From Hymenochaete sp. R1 (taxonomy: Eukaryota; Basidiomycota; Agaricomycetes; Hymenochaetales; Hymenochaetaceae), in contig JAFREE010000108.1 in NCBI GenBank assembly GCA_019400425.1, positions 1 through 64,000 of the forward strand: a stretch of DNA of 64,000 nucleotides, written 5' to 3'. Positions 11,486 to 23,302 of the stretch are shown one piece after another. The notes under the pieces were generated by a model. The model was given only the letters and a program-made list of their open reading frames with translations. It was not told where the DNA came from and did no database searches. The translations under genes and the position numbers were made by a program. How positions within the stretch are numbered: position 1 is the first letter of the stretch; each line of letters begins with the position of its first letter.

Positions 11486-13074
11486 TCGGACGCGAAGCCA
11501 TACAATTCTCTTTGCTACTGAACATTTGTACTAGCGTTTGCGAGCTTGCTTCGGATCTCTTGATCCTTGTCATGGTCGTTTTTTAGGTGTCATTGTTTCG
11601 TCTTTCATATCACTGTCAGCTCTTGTTCTCGTGTTCGTGTTCGTGTGTTTTCGTACCCATCGTTCTGTCCTGCCCCTTGCTTTCAGGCTTATTTATTGAT
11701 TGCTATAGACTCTCAGATTCCACACTTTCGCCATATGCCACCTTCTCGTTTGTGACGAACTCTTACGCCTACGCTTTCTTCGCCGCGAGGTCGGGTTCAT
11801 CGATCGCTCTCCTCTTCCCTCTCCGTCCCCCTTTTTTGCCCCTAACCGCTCCCAACTCACATCATCTGCTTTCCGTTCTATTTTTTTTCTGGTGCTTTTT
11901 CATAGTCTTCGCGTTTGTATTTTCATGTAAAAGTGTAACTTAAATACCAAATAGAAAAATGCAAACATTTTTTTTTCGAGTCTATGCGTATTCAATTTAC
12001 AGTCCGTGAAAGAATACGAAAGAGCAAGAAAAGGTAATGTGGATAGTTGAACGAGAGAATGTGAGAGCGGAGAATCAGGGGATAGGTCTTTGAGGAAAAC
12101 CCTCGTTATGTTCTTCCCCTGACTCGGACCCGGGTTCTTCAAAGTAAGCTTACTATTTCCATACAGAGCTACATGAATCTTTTACTAGCAGCTCCATGCT
12201 GGGGTGTCCCGGTAGCCCTGATAATAAGCTTAGAAAACAACGATATAAACTGAAGAATCGCCGTGGAGAGCACGACCCTCTGGTAATGATCGAGATCCGT
12301 GGCGGAAGTTGCGTTTGGCAAAGTTGAGCTTGGGTTTACTGATTCGAACTTGGTTACTGGGATTACTTTCGCTCGTATGTTTATTCATCTCCTTCAAGTT
12401 AAAGATCATTCGGTTGCTGGGAGCGACCAATAGTTTCGCACCTCCAAGAACGTAAATTCTATCTGACTCTTTCTGATAACTTGAGGAATAAGAATGGCGG
12501 GCTGATGGCGTAGCCAATCGCATACCCAGACGTGTTCGACCTATCAATTATCTCCCTCAGAAATTGCCCCGCCGGAAAGCGTGAAGTGGATACAGCTCTC
12601 TTGCATCATAAATTATCAGTGCTGACACCGCGTCAAAGGACCGCTTTACGTCCAAAGTTCTCCAAATTAAAGTAATGATCTTTCGCGTCGTAAACGTAAT
12701 TCCGATTTTATCGGATCAGCAACTTATCAACCCAATCGACGACTATTCCGGAAGTTGTTTCCCATGGCCACCATTTATATACACACTCTCTGGACCCTTT
12801 CTCTTAGAAGACACGAAGTGCAAGTACTATGCAATCGGCTCCTTTCTTATCCTCTTCATTTGCCGCAGCTGCCGGGACAGTGACGCGTCGTCGGACAGAA
12901 CGGAGCTCTCAAGAGGGTTTTTACGTTGTTGAGGAGAATGGAATAACGCTGGACGGGTATAAAGGAGGACGTGCTTGCAACAGTTTTCTGACTATCAAGA
13001 AGACTACTTGAAGTAGTTCAACCTCTTCGTGGCCTTTGTGATACTCGATCATCCCACTTTTTTTCGTTTAAGAT
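11486..13074. other. 1.6-kb intergenic region with AKR promoter
   Basis: The first 450 bases are T/C-rich and look like 3' UTR and terminator sequence of the F-box gene. No coding exon with a recognisable domain was found on either strand. The final part is the promoter of the aldo-keto reductase. Confidence 0.4.
12958..12963 (+). promoter_or_regulatory. TATA box of aldo-keto reductase gene
   Basis: TATAAA (context gggTATAAAgg) lies 112 bp before the start codon at 13075, a normal distance for a fungal TATA element with a short 5' UTR. Position and match are the only evidence. Confidence 0.45.
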
Positions 13075-14406
13075 ATGTCGAAACTCTGGGCCCCACCTCC
13101 TACACCGAAAACCCCGCTTGGACGCTATCGCGTGCTCTCATCTCGTGCAGGGGTGCGTGTCTCTCCCATTCAGCTCGGGGCGATGAGCATTGGCGATAAG
13201 TGGGATAGCATTGGGATGGGCTCAATGAACAAGGAATCTTCATTCAAGCTACTGGATGCGTACTTTGACGCGGGTGGTAACTTCATTGACACGGCGAACA
13301 ACTAGTAAGCTCCATAGACCTATTCGCGCATATAAAACACGGCCCCTGACATTCATCACGTTCTTAGCCAAGATGAGACCTCGGAGTTGTTCATTGGCGA
13401 ATGGATGGAGATACGAGGCAACCGTGACCAGCTTGTCATTGCGACCAAGGTTAGTACCAAAGGGGACAAAGTGTAGCATCGTATTATAGCTAATCGACTC
13501 TTACACGTCTCAGTACACCTCCGCTTTCAAGCGCGCCGCAGTTGAGATACCTATGAAGGTCAATTACGTCGGTAACAATGTCAAGTCAATGCGGGTCAGT
13601 GTCGACGCAAGCCTCAAAAAGCTTCGCACTGATTACATCGATATCCTCTACGTCCATTGGTGGGATTTCAACACGTCTATCGAGGAAATCATGGACGGCC
13701 TCCACCAGCTAGTCCTCGCTGGCAAGGTGCTTTACCTTGGCATTTCTGACACGCCAGCCTGGGTTGTCTCCGAAGCGAACCGCTATGCCAAAGATCAAGG
13801 CAAAACACCATTCGTTATCTATCAAGGTGCTTGGAACGTCATGCAGCGCAGTTTTGAACGGGACATTATCCCGATGGCTCGTGCACATGGTCTCGCTCTT
13901 GCGCCATGGAACGTTCTTGCAGCTGGTAAGCTTCGTACCGACGCCGAGGAAGCGGAACGGGAAGCATCGGGTGAGAAAGGACGTATGACGATGTCGACCG
14001 AGTGGAAGCGCAATGAAAATGAGAAGAAGATGTGCGCAGCACTCGAGAAGGTCGCGGCGGAAGTGGGTTCGAACGACATTCGTGCCGTAGCGATCGCGTA
14101 CTTGATGCAGAAGACGACAAACGTGTTTCCAATCATTGGCGGGAGGAAGGTCGAGCACCTATTGGCGAACCTCAAGGCCTTGGAGATTAGCTTGACTGAG
14201 GAACAGATCAAGTATATCGAAAGCATTCTGCCGTTCGACCAAGATTTCCCCAACTTCTTCATCGTATGTTTTGATTTGAGTATTCAAGTATGTGGCTCAT
14301 TAATTTCGCTTTTTAGGGTGACGGAACATGGCAACCTCCTCTCCTTACCCATGCAGCGGTGGAAGATAGGTGGCCGATGAAGCAACCCATCAAAGTTGCT
14401 AACTAA
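13075..14406 (+). CDS. Aryl-alcohol dehydrogenase-like aldo-keto reductase (AKR9 type)
   Basis: NADP(H)-dependent reductase of the fungal AAD family, which interconverts aromatic aldehydes and alcohols, such as those made during lignin breakdown; cytosolic. Four exons with introns near 13304-13367, 13450-13514 and 14263-14317; stop TAA at 14406. About 385 residues. The catalytic tetrad is visible: Asp and Tyr in FIDTANNYQDETSE, Lys in LVIATKYTS, His in [10 protein letters not shown]. Cofactor-side motifs ISDTPAWVV and [11 protein letters not shown] are also present, and the C-terminus ends in the usual LTHAA...RWPMKQPI stretch. It is convergent with the GH16 glucanase gene, separated by about 565 bp. 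Family assignment is firm, exact substrate unknown. Confidence 0.9.
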
Positions 14407-14971
14407 AGCCATAGCGTCATTCGCATAGTAATTTTGTATACACAAATTGTTAAAAGTTGAATGTATCTGTCCAAAATCTTGATTCTAATTGTGTCTGTTT
14501 AGAACTGTGGATCCTTTTCATCCTTGTTTTACGAGCTGAAGAAAGCTTTAGCTGTAAATACGGGAGGTTATGGGGAAGGTCCCAAGAAAAAACATAAGTT
14601 CTATTTTTATTCAGAAAAGAATAGATTGGTAAGCTCAAAAGGCTGAACAAGATAACTGTTTATCTGTGGCGAGAATTACATGTCCGGCTGAGAAGTTGAG
14701 TAGACAAAGGCTATGGTGTGGATCATCCTATTCTTACATAAAAACCCCAGACACGAGGTGAGATTTTTGAGAGAAATGGCAGTGTTATGGGCTTGGCCGA
14801 AGGTCCAGCGAAGAAGGCTCTGAGAAGAAGGAACATCGCGCGTGCGTAATTGCTATTGGCAGGATTCTGGTACACAAGTAACGTCCAAAATAAATATAAG
14901 ATCGGAAGCTAGTGGGCAATCCAGATTCAAAAAAAGGAATAGTATATCCGGTCAGCGATCGGAGAATAACG
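14407..14971. other. Convergent intergenic region
   Basis: AT-rich spacer between the 3' ends of the AKR and GH16 genes; it must hold both terminators. No gene seen. Confidence 0.45.
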
Positions 14972-16452
14972 TTAAGTGTAAACACGGAGGGCGTTGAACT
15001 GGAAGTATGCATCTACAAATGCTCCTGGGTTGTTGTTGACGTAATCTGTATAAAGTACAGAGTATCAGTGCATAGCTATGCGAACACAGATGCTGAATCT
15101 TACTTACCGACGCATGACGAAGGACAGCCTGATGCATCGTACACAGAGTCCGCGCCAGCCCAGTCGCCACCTAAACAATCACGTTAGAGTTTGCCGGCAC
15201 GTAAGGATTAAGGAAGGCCACGCCATACAAAAGGTCAGATTGATGATAATGTTGTTGGGTGAGAACTTGGATCCAATATTACAACTGTTGCTTGGGAAAT
15301 TAGCAGCCGGTGTTCCCTATATCAGAAAGTGATCAGATCTCATTGCTGAATTCTCTAGTAATGCATCGCAAACCCAATCGTCAGTATCGATTGTTTGTGC
15401 CCCATCCTTCAGATCACTCGGGACAGACCCATCATTACGCCCCCAGAAATAGACATTGATGTGGTCGCTCGTGCGCTCCATAGCGTAGAATCCACCGCCA
15501 TTTGAATCGAAATCGGGGCCGTAGCTGTTAGGCTTGTTGACTTTCACACCGCAACCAGCGTTCCCGTTGTCTGCTGCATTACAGTCGGTGCTTACAATTG
15601 CCCTGAGAACGTTCCGCAAGATTATATATCTTATCAGTCAGAGTTAGTCTTGAACCTGTGAAGATTAAATTCACCCAGTTTGAACCTGATTTGACATGGT
15701 GCATCCTTCTCTAGCGTAAGAGATTATCAGTATGAGAATATCCCAAGAATTGCGTACCGGAGCTCGTATGCAGCGTCGCTTGATTCGGCTCGATATCGTT
15801 GACACCTTCTACAATGTCCACTTCACCCTTGTGAATCAAAATCAACACACAATATCAGTAGCATGCCGAGGTCGCCAAGGCGTGGACTGGGACTGAGACT
15901 CACGCCGTTAGGCCAATTATCACCAACTTCCCAGACAGCTGGCCACGTTCTTGAACAACATTTATCTTTAGACGCTCAACGCGCGGTGCTTACTTACCCA
16001 CAGCCCCGGGGCATATGTACCATGTCAAAACTTATTTGTGAATAATGGTGAGAAAAATTAGGAACTATACAACTGTCCCGGGTGCTCACACAGCAACGTG
16101 AGTTGTCCACTGCTTATTGGACTGGATTCTCACGGAGTTTCTCCCAGGACCGTATGGGTCGAGAACGGCATCGTAGTCGGCGCGAATAACAAAAGTGTTC
16201 GAGTCGGAAAAGGTAAGGTTCTTCGCCAATGCTGTAGATTGGTCGACATAGTTTCTGAAAGACGATATGGGAAACGGGATTAAGCGACCAAAGAATGTGT
16301 ACTCACACTCGTCCATGTGTCGGGTCCGAAATTGCTTCGTGCGTAAACTCGTTGAGGAAGTTGCTTCCGGCAATATTATCGGATAGCGAGTACGTGGCTG
16401 CCCCTGCGCGAGCGAAAAGAAAAGTGAGAAAGATGAAGTTCATGAGCTGCAT
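14972..16452 (-). CDS. Secreted GH16 beta-1,3(4)-glucanase (laminarinase type)
   Basis: Glycoside hydrolase family 16 enzyme that cleaves beta-1,3/1,4 or 1,3/1,6 glucans, extracellular. The start at 16452 gives a hydrophobic signal peptide (MQLMNFIFLTFLFARAG). The catalytic motif is GEVDIVEGVND (about 15808-15838), with the nucleophile and acid/base Glu in place. Upstream are NYVDQSTALAKNLTF and the VFDMVHMPRGCGTWPAVWE strand. Downstream are NSYGPDFDSNGGGFYAMER and INVYFWGRNDGSVPSD. About ten small exons. After the DTDDW stretch, reading straight on gives a false stop at 15317. Splicing there instead continues to NIGSKFSPNNIIINLTFC, GDWAG, SGCPSSCV and DYVNNNPGAF, ending at TAA 14972. That restores the full-length family C-terminus (about 310 residues) including the conserved cysteines. 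Identification is firm. Confidence 0.9.
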
Positions 16453-17863
16453 TTCTGGAGGTGGGTTGAATGTAGGTACTCGTATGCGACGGGCTGCGGG
16501 TCCTCGACTCGGAGATGGCTGAGTTTGTTGTCAAAGTTTTATATCCACGTCGTCCACAGGGATACCACTACGTCAGCTATACCGTTGCAAATGCAAAGAT
16601 AGATGGGAAAGCCTATACACGTTCTGATATCTAAGATTGTACAGACACGTCCACTCCTGAAACGGATGAAGAAGGGCTGGCAACATGACACAGCAAAGCC
16701 TCGGTTTATCTTGATCCTTCGGTAGCTAAAGCTCTTGATAAATCTGAATCAGAAATAGCTATATGGACGAATAGGAGGCGCACGAGTGAAAGTCCGAAGA
16801 ATAGTACGTTACTTGGTGTAAGTCTGGGTCAAAATGAGCGTTTCTTGTTACACAAAACAGTGTTGCTGGCTGCAACCGAGTCATAGTGACAATATTGTCA
16901 ATGGAGAAACGGGCGGCCTATTGACATGCCCACGGGAAGACCCAGAGAACAAATTATGGGCTTGGAAAATATGAGCTTGTCAAGATTGAAGTTTTACAGA
17001 ACATGAGCATTGCACGCCCGCAGTCCAAATATAGCTCGATGGAGCTGTTGGCTGCCGACAAGATCAAATTAGATTAGCTTGGAAATTCTTGTTGTACCAG
17101 GAGCTAACTTGAAGCGGAGCTCTGTGTGGTACCGGCGCCACTCAGTACACTCTAATTTTGCTGCTGGGTCTCGTGAAGTGCGCGCCAGCGCAGGATAGTC
17201 TCCTAGGAGATAGTTGACGTGGCATTTGCTTGACCGTAGATCTATTTATCTAGAGTTGGGATAAAAACAAGTATGAGCCTGAGGCCCTTGTCTGCCTTTA
17301 TCGATATGTTAGCTCTAATCTACATGATAGAGTCTGTCAGTTGCCATCTGATGCGTGGGGGGTGCTGGAACTTACCTTGGCCCAATGAGTTTTCTGGCCC
17401 ATCTCCGCCAAAAAAGACAAGAGCACGAAGCCTTCTTGATATATGAGCACTGATATTAACACAGTCTACCTCTGAGTTGTAGGTAGTGGCACGAGAGAAG
17501 CTTAGAAAGGATCAGGAGCTGCACGAGCACGTCAATTTGTCATCAAAACAGAAACGGCTCCGGCCCGTTAGCGAGCCCTCTCGGCTTTGAAGATTCCGGC
17601 AATTCGGGATCTCTCGCTTCGGCACTTCAACTTTTTGACTCAACAACACACTAGTACTGTGACGCTCATCCTCTGTTCATACTAGTATGCGCTTTCTTCC
17701 TTCGCAGATAATTCAGAAGCTCTGTGCGCACAGTCAATCACATACTACTCGTAAAGGACCCGCGCTGGAACGCAAAGATGGGCGATGACCATGCAGGCGC
17801 TCTCAATGGGACGAGTCTTGACATTGCGGCCGCACCAAGCCATACCATCCTCTTAAACCAGAC
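16453..17863. other. 1.4-kb divergent intergenic region
   Basis: Lies between the divergently transcribed GH16 and hydrolase genes and so holds both promoters. No coding exon recognised; a short ATG-initiated frame at 17779 closes after about 35 codons and may be an upstream ORF in the hydrolase leader. Confidence 0.4.
16537..16543 (-). promoter_or_regulatory. TATA box of GH16 gene
   Basis: TATAAAA on the minus strand, about 85 bp upstream of the GH16 start codon at 16452. Confidence 0.45.
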
Positions 17864-19172
17864 ATGTGCTTGGGAATGCGTCTAAAGATGCAAGTACACC
17901 ATGCAGAGGTCAACGACTCCGGGACACAGCTTACTTATATCGACTCGGGGCCGCTAGAGAACGATACTTATACCACTCTCGTGTGCGTTCATGGTCACAC
18001 TTACATCGCACGTACGTATTTGCCGCTTCTTGACACTGTACAAGCTGACGAGTTTATTTCTTCAGAAAATTTCTCAAAGCTTCTTCCTCTCGGTGCAAAG
18101 TACAATCTCCGGATAATAGCAGTCAACAGGCGGGATTATGCAGGTTCAACGTTATATAGTGAGGAAGAACTGCAAGTCATCAGAGACAGCGACGACAAAG
18201 CACATGCGAGGTTCCTCTATGATCGTGGTCTAGAGATCGCGCAGTTTCTAGCGCTGATCATTAAAGAACAGGGAATACCGGAATCAAAACACGACGGTTG
18301 TGGCGGCCTGGCTTTGTTGGGATGGTCTCTAGGAAACATCGTGACCATGGCTTTCTTGCGACACCTGATGTCTTTCCCCTCCAAACTTATCGACCAGATT
18401 AAGCCCTATTTGAACAACTTCCTGATGTACGGTGTGTTGTACTTTTTCTCTCTCTACAACACCATTATATTGATAAACTTTTCAGAGGCTGGAATTGACT
18501 CGCTGGGGTACCCTTTGCCCAAAGGCGCGTACCATCCTCTTAGAGATCCTTCCATCTCACCTCGAACGCGAGGCGTAGCCTTCGGCACATGGGTATCCTC
18601 TTACTACAGACATCCAGCCTACGACGCGTCATCCATCTTCGATTCTACCAAAAGTCTTGATATAAAATCCTTGCAAGTTCGCACGCCGAAGGGTGCAGAG
18701 ATTTACAGACCCTGTACCCTCAACATGCTTTCACCAAAGGATCTCTTGTCATGCATTGATGCGAAGGCTGGCGAGCGCTCGGAGCAACCTTTCTGGGAGA
18801 CGATAAATCCGGAGACGTTATATGATCTTACGAAAGGTGGCTTACTTTTGGATAGCACCAACGGTGCATCAGGCGGAACCATCGAGGACCTGACTGCGGT
18901 CAGGGTTTCTGTTCTGTACGGTCGGGCTTCTATCTGGAGCGTTCAATGGGCTATGTGGGAGCTTGAGAAAGAGCTGCTTAGCTGGGACGAAGCTGGAGAA
19001 CGACATAGACCGATCTCCCTCGTCCCAATAGATGGAACAAACCACTTCGTGAGTTCGTTCTGAATATCCCGCTTGAGAGTTTAATTGTTGATCGTGATCG
19101 TCTTTGTAGTTGCATTGGGATGATCCAGAGCGTTTCCTTGAAGCTGTGGCAGGTGCATTGCGTTGCAATTAA
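17864..19172 (+). CDS. Alpha/beta hydrolase-fold protein
   Basis: Serine hydrolase with the alpha/beta fold; substrate unknown (ester or epoxide type). The oxyanion-hole strand is LVCVHGHTYIA, the nucleophile elbow is LALLGWSLGN (G-x-S-x-G), and the catalytic His is in VPIDGTNHF. Introns fall near 18014-18065, 18432-18485 and 19050-19109. The last one is important: the frame that reads through it stops at 19063, whereas splicing adds LHWDDPERFLEAVAGALRC and ends at TAA 19172, which is the usual helix after the catalytic His. About 380 residues after splicing. The first residues (MCLGMRLKMQVHHAE) offer several alternative ATGs. No signal peptide seen. Confidence 0.8.
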
Positions 19173-19468
19173 TGTGACGATTTTTCATGTTCCAAAGCAA
19201 ATATAGCGGTGAACGAGGCGTGCAGGCGGATAGCTGGGAACGAGATAGAACCCGATCTACTGTGTACAATTTCCTGTTTGTTTGACGAACGTTTAACTGT
19301 TCGTTATGTAATGGTGCCTTCCGTTGTGTGCATGTCTCGTCATACACTGGAGTACAAAAACTTGCTAGTGTCGTCGATTTTGTTTCGTTCTGTTTTGCGT
19401 GAAATTGTCTCGCCCTCCCTCAACTCGCTTGCACTGTATAAGGAAATTTCAAGGCACGTGTCCGAGTC

Positions 19469-20749
19469 ATGACGTTCTCGAGCATCTTTCGCGCCTTCTC
19501 GTTTCACACCGACTTCAAACCCAAGTTTCTACGCCGCCGTCGCACAGCTCAAACCTCGGACAAAGACTGCATGATGACGACTGCTTCTCAGGCACCTACC
19601 ACCAACTTTAACGGAAACGACTATGAAGGTCAGTGCGGCCGAAGCTAGGGTTCCAGCTCCTCTCACACCGAGCACCGAAGCAGCAACGGACAACCGCCCG
19701 AACGGGATCCAAAGCTTGGACGAGAGAAGCATAATCTGGTTTGACATCGATAATACCCTTTACTCTGCGAACTCGAGGATTGCGGAGGCGATGGGCCAAC
19801 GTATCCACGCGTACTTCACGGGAATGGGACTGACGGACGAAGAGGCATCGGAGATGCACTTAAAGTACTACAAGTCGTACGGTGTGTTCACCCTATGTCA
19901 TTGCGGAGCTGCTCTAGTAGCTGAGTCTCGTATATCTATCAGGTCTTGCTCTGAGGGGCCTCGTACGACATCACAACGTGGACCCCATGGACTTTGACAT
20001 CAAGTGAGTCCGACGCTTCACCTTTCGTGCCCTCACCACGCACCTCGAGCTGATTTCTCTTGCGCCACGATGCGAAGATGTGACCGTTCTTTGCCCCTGG
20101 AAACAATGATTGGGCCCGTACCAGAGGTTCGAAAGCTCATAGAGGATATCGATCGGTCGAAATATAGGGTATGGGGATTGACGAATGCCTATGTACACGT
20201 AAGTGCCCATGTGTTTATACGTTGAATTAAGTCTGATGGTTACTGCCCTTTGCGCTAGCATGCGTTAAGAGTCCTACGGATACTCGGCTTGGAAGACCTG
20301 TTTGAAGACGTCATATATTGCGATTATGGGGAGGAAATGTTTTCATGTAAACCGGAGCCGGAGTACTTCCATAAGGTGTGTATCATAGCTGACGCGTGAT
20401 TGAATTGCACTCATCCGCTCGCTTGTTTAACTAGGCAATGAAGAGGGCAAGGATAATTGACCCGTCTAAATGCTACTTCGTTGATGATAGCGGTACGAAC
20501 TTTCTTCCGTGATCGTGCATATACTCAATCAGCTTCCATGCTTCTGTAGTGACGAACGTGGATGCCGCGAGGCAATTGAAATGGGGACATTGTGTACACT
20601 TTTGCGAATCGGGTTTAGAAACGATGGAAGGTGGCGTGCGGAAGATGATTCCCACAAAATTGGGCGGCGATGTTCCAGGGGAGCGCTTGCAGGTCCAAAC
20701 GCTCGAAGGGTTGAGGGAAGTTTGGCCGGAAATTTTCAAGCACGAATAA
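19469..20749 (+). CDS. SDT1: HAD-superfamily pyrimidine 5'-nucleotidase
   Basis: Related to yeast Sdt1/Phm8, which dephosphorylate pyrimidine nucleoside monophosphates. HAD motif I is WFDIDNTLY (both Asp present), motif II is the VWGLTNAYVHH strand, the motif III Lys is in FSCKPEPEYFHKAM, and motif IV is CYFVDDSVTNVDAA. Introns near 19881-19942, 20005-20078, 20200-20259, 20375-20434 and 20494-20547; stop TAA at 20749. Two starts are possible. ATG 19623 continues directly into the domain. ATG 19469 uses an additional 52-nt intron (19629-19680, gtcagt donor) and adds a basic leader (FLRRRRTAQ). I list the longer model because its donor is good and the join is in frame. Family assignment is firm. 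Confidence 0.85.
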
Positions 20750-21213
20750 GGTCTGATTATGATGTTAGGAGTAAGGGCGTATGTGGTTTCTAGATCTATT
20801 GGTGAGTTCTTTTACTCATTTCATACAAATCTTGCACGAATTAAGATTTTTACAATGCAATTATGCGAGATTACATAAATGGTGATCTTCTATCATGAGC
20901 GGTTGTACCACATATCAGATGATGAACAGGACGAACACACCTGGCTAGCGTTTTTAGCATTGAGTTCCGCTTCTTTCCTTCATCCATGGTCTTCTTTTCG
21001 TTCGACAGCGATAATGCTTTGTCTATTCAATTTTCCTCGTGTTGTTGGGCTGGCGCCTGCGAAATCGCTCGCTTTTTTGTTTTTCCCAAAGTGGATGTTC
21101 TCTCTCTTCCATTATAAGTATCGGAAGGCGGAGAACCTCAAAAATTAATATTTCATCTTTCTTTCAGCGCTTACTACTCACTCTCGTGCGACGTCATTCA
21201 TCCTAGCGTTTAG
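20750..21213. other. Intergenic region
   Basis: No gene recognised; holds the nucleotidase 3' UTR and the promoter of the membrane-protein gene. Confidence 0.4.
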
Positions 21214-22673
21214 ATGGGGCGAGCTACAAAGGCTACAAGCCATGGCAAGTACAACGACCGTTCGTTGAACGTGGACTTGTTCATTGCTGTAGTTCGCAAT
21301 GCTAGCAAAATCTCCCTTCTTGCATTTTCCGCCACCGTCTTCCTTGCGTTTTTGGTGGTGCCGGTGGTTCTTTCAGTGCGTTCAGGAGTTTCAGAAGTTT
21401 CCAGCCCTAACGCGTTCGTGAAATTTCAATCTGGATCGCCGACTCGCGGTACTATGGACATAATTTACTTGTGCTTAACGACATTGATCGCTTGCATTTA
21501 CGCTACATTCCATGCCGACGTACCTGATGGACGAGAAGAAATTTCGGCGGAACTTTTCACTCGCCGTTCGATTCGCTCGAAAATAATACTTGCTTTGACC
21601 TGCTTCATTCTACCAGATGCAATTCTCGCTATTGCCTGGAACGAGCTTCACGATGCGAGGAGCTTGCAATCATGGATGCTCGAACGAGGGAACAAGAGTT
21701 TCAGTGTCAGGCAGGCATTCTTAGTGACAATGGATGGTCTGAAAAGGGGTCGAGATGACCAGCAATTCACTATAGCAACTTTTCAGGACTATGTACGAGA
21801 AGAAGAGAATCGCGCTCTTCCGAGGAAGAATTGGATGTTGCTAGACGAAAGGACTAAATCCAAGGCAAGATCAAACCCATTCAACGATACCTTGGCAATC
21901 CTCCAACTTCTTTGGGTTGTCGTTCAGGGTATAGCGCGCTACAGGGGCTCACTCCCTATCTCCCCCTTGGAAGTATTAACGTCGGCCCACGTGGTCTGCG
22001 CTGTCTTTACGCGCGCGTTTTGGTGGCACAAGCCTTTCGATATACGCGAAGCCATTGAGCTCAACGATGTCTTCCGTTCCATATCGACGGACGGGTTATC
22101 TCAGACCATTCGGGAGAAAAATGTCGAAGTCGGGTCCGGATTTCGTTGGCGCCATCAACTTTTTAGGAAGGTCGTTGATTACGGTATGTTATTATTAAAG
22201 CCCCGATCATCAAACGAACCCTATGTTAATGTTGATTCTATATAGTATTGTACATTGCACTTGTACTTGCCATTCTTTCCTATGCTGGAATACACTGTGC
22301 CTCGTGGAACATTGCCTTTGAGAATACAGGAATTTTGCTTCTCTGGCGTATGTCTGTCACCGTTTCCTTCGGCGCAGCTTTTGGGTGTACCATTGGAATA
22401 TTGTTTTATAGAAAATCTGAAGGTATCGCTTCAATATGCAGGTCGAATTGGGTGAGTTTCTCCACGTCTTCCGTCCTCGTATTGCGTTAAAGAAACACCC
22501 AGCTATTTACCGCATGTGCGATTTTTGGAGGCCTCTCTTTAACTATTGTGTTCGTCTGCAGCATCGCTGCAAGAATTATCATCTTAGGCATCTCTCTTTA
22601 TGCATTCAAGGCTCTTCCCAGTGGTGTGTACACCCAAGTTAAATGGTCTCAGTTTTTTCCTTTCATCGGATGA
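21214..22673 (+). CDS. Multi-pass membrane protein of agaricomycete type
   Basis: Three exons (introns near 22183-22244 and 22452-22498), about 450 residues. I count roughly eight hydrophobic segments: SLLAFSATVFLAFLVVPVVL, IIYLCLTTLIACIYATF, SKIILALTCFILPDAILAI, LAILQLLWVVVQGIA, the stretch before FWWHKPFDI, YIALVLAILSYAGI, RMSVTVSFGAAFGCTIGI and the LFTACAIFGGLSLTIVF region. The FWWHKPFDI sequence after a membrane helix, and a C-terminal VKWSQFFPFIG, are features I associate with a large family of uncharacterised basidiomycete membrane proteins. Splicing over the second intron is needed to reach the true stop at 22673. Function unknown. Confidence 0.7.
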
Positions 22674-23302
22674 GCATGCATACATTGCTTTCATCTAATA
22701 AGGCGTACAACTGGACGTTCGATGCAAGACTGAAACATGGGTTTGTTATGTCTGGCGTAATTAGAAATTTCTCGTTTCTACTGTTTTTTTTCCGCTTTGG
22801 TTTCATCTCACTTCCGTTTACTTTGTATTCTTAGATAATGCGTATTGCCTAAAATTACAAAAATATCGCACACGTATCGCTACCAAAGCTGGTGAGGTCT
22901 GGATAATGTTTAAGAAAAGTCAGAATTTTACATCGATAACTTTACATATGGCATTTGGAAGCATAGAGGTTTGTCATTATCTTGTTTTATGATGGAGGAG
23001 ACCGGGTTCGGGCCAGGGGCGGCGGAAGTTTATATCGATTGGGAATTAAGCATCTGCTGAACATAGTAAATGATGCGTTATCCACAGACAGGATTTGGTT
23101 GGGTCGGTAGTCGGAGAAATCTGAGTCCTTTTGTTGATGTGGTAGTAGTAGTTACAGTCGAAAAAAGCTGCGAGGGTACAGCGCTGTAAGTCAAGCGTGG
23201 GAAAAGCACGAGCACGTGAAAAAACGCGTCCCCAATCCGAACTTCTTGAACTCTGACTAGTACTATGAGAATCTGAGACCCTCCTCCTCTCGTCACATAA
23301 CC
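22674..23302. other. Intergenic region before GEN1
   Basis: No coding exon, RNA gene or repeat recognised. Confidence 0.4.

Noticed and set aside
11567..11943. Plus-strand Ser/Phe/Cys-rich frames after the F-box gene
   Set aside because: Pyrimidine-rich 3' UTR sequence giving fortuitous open frames.
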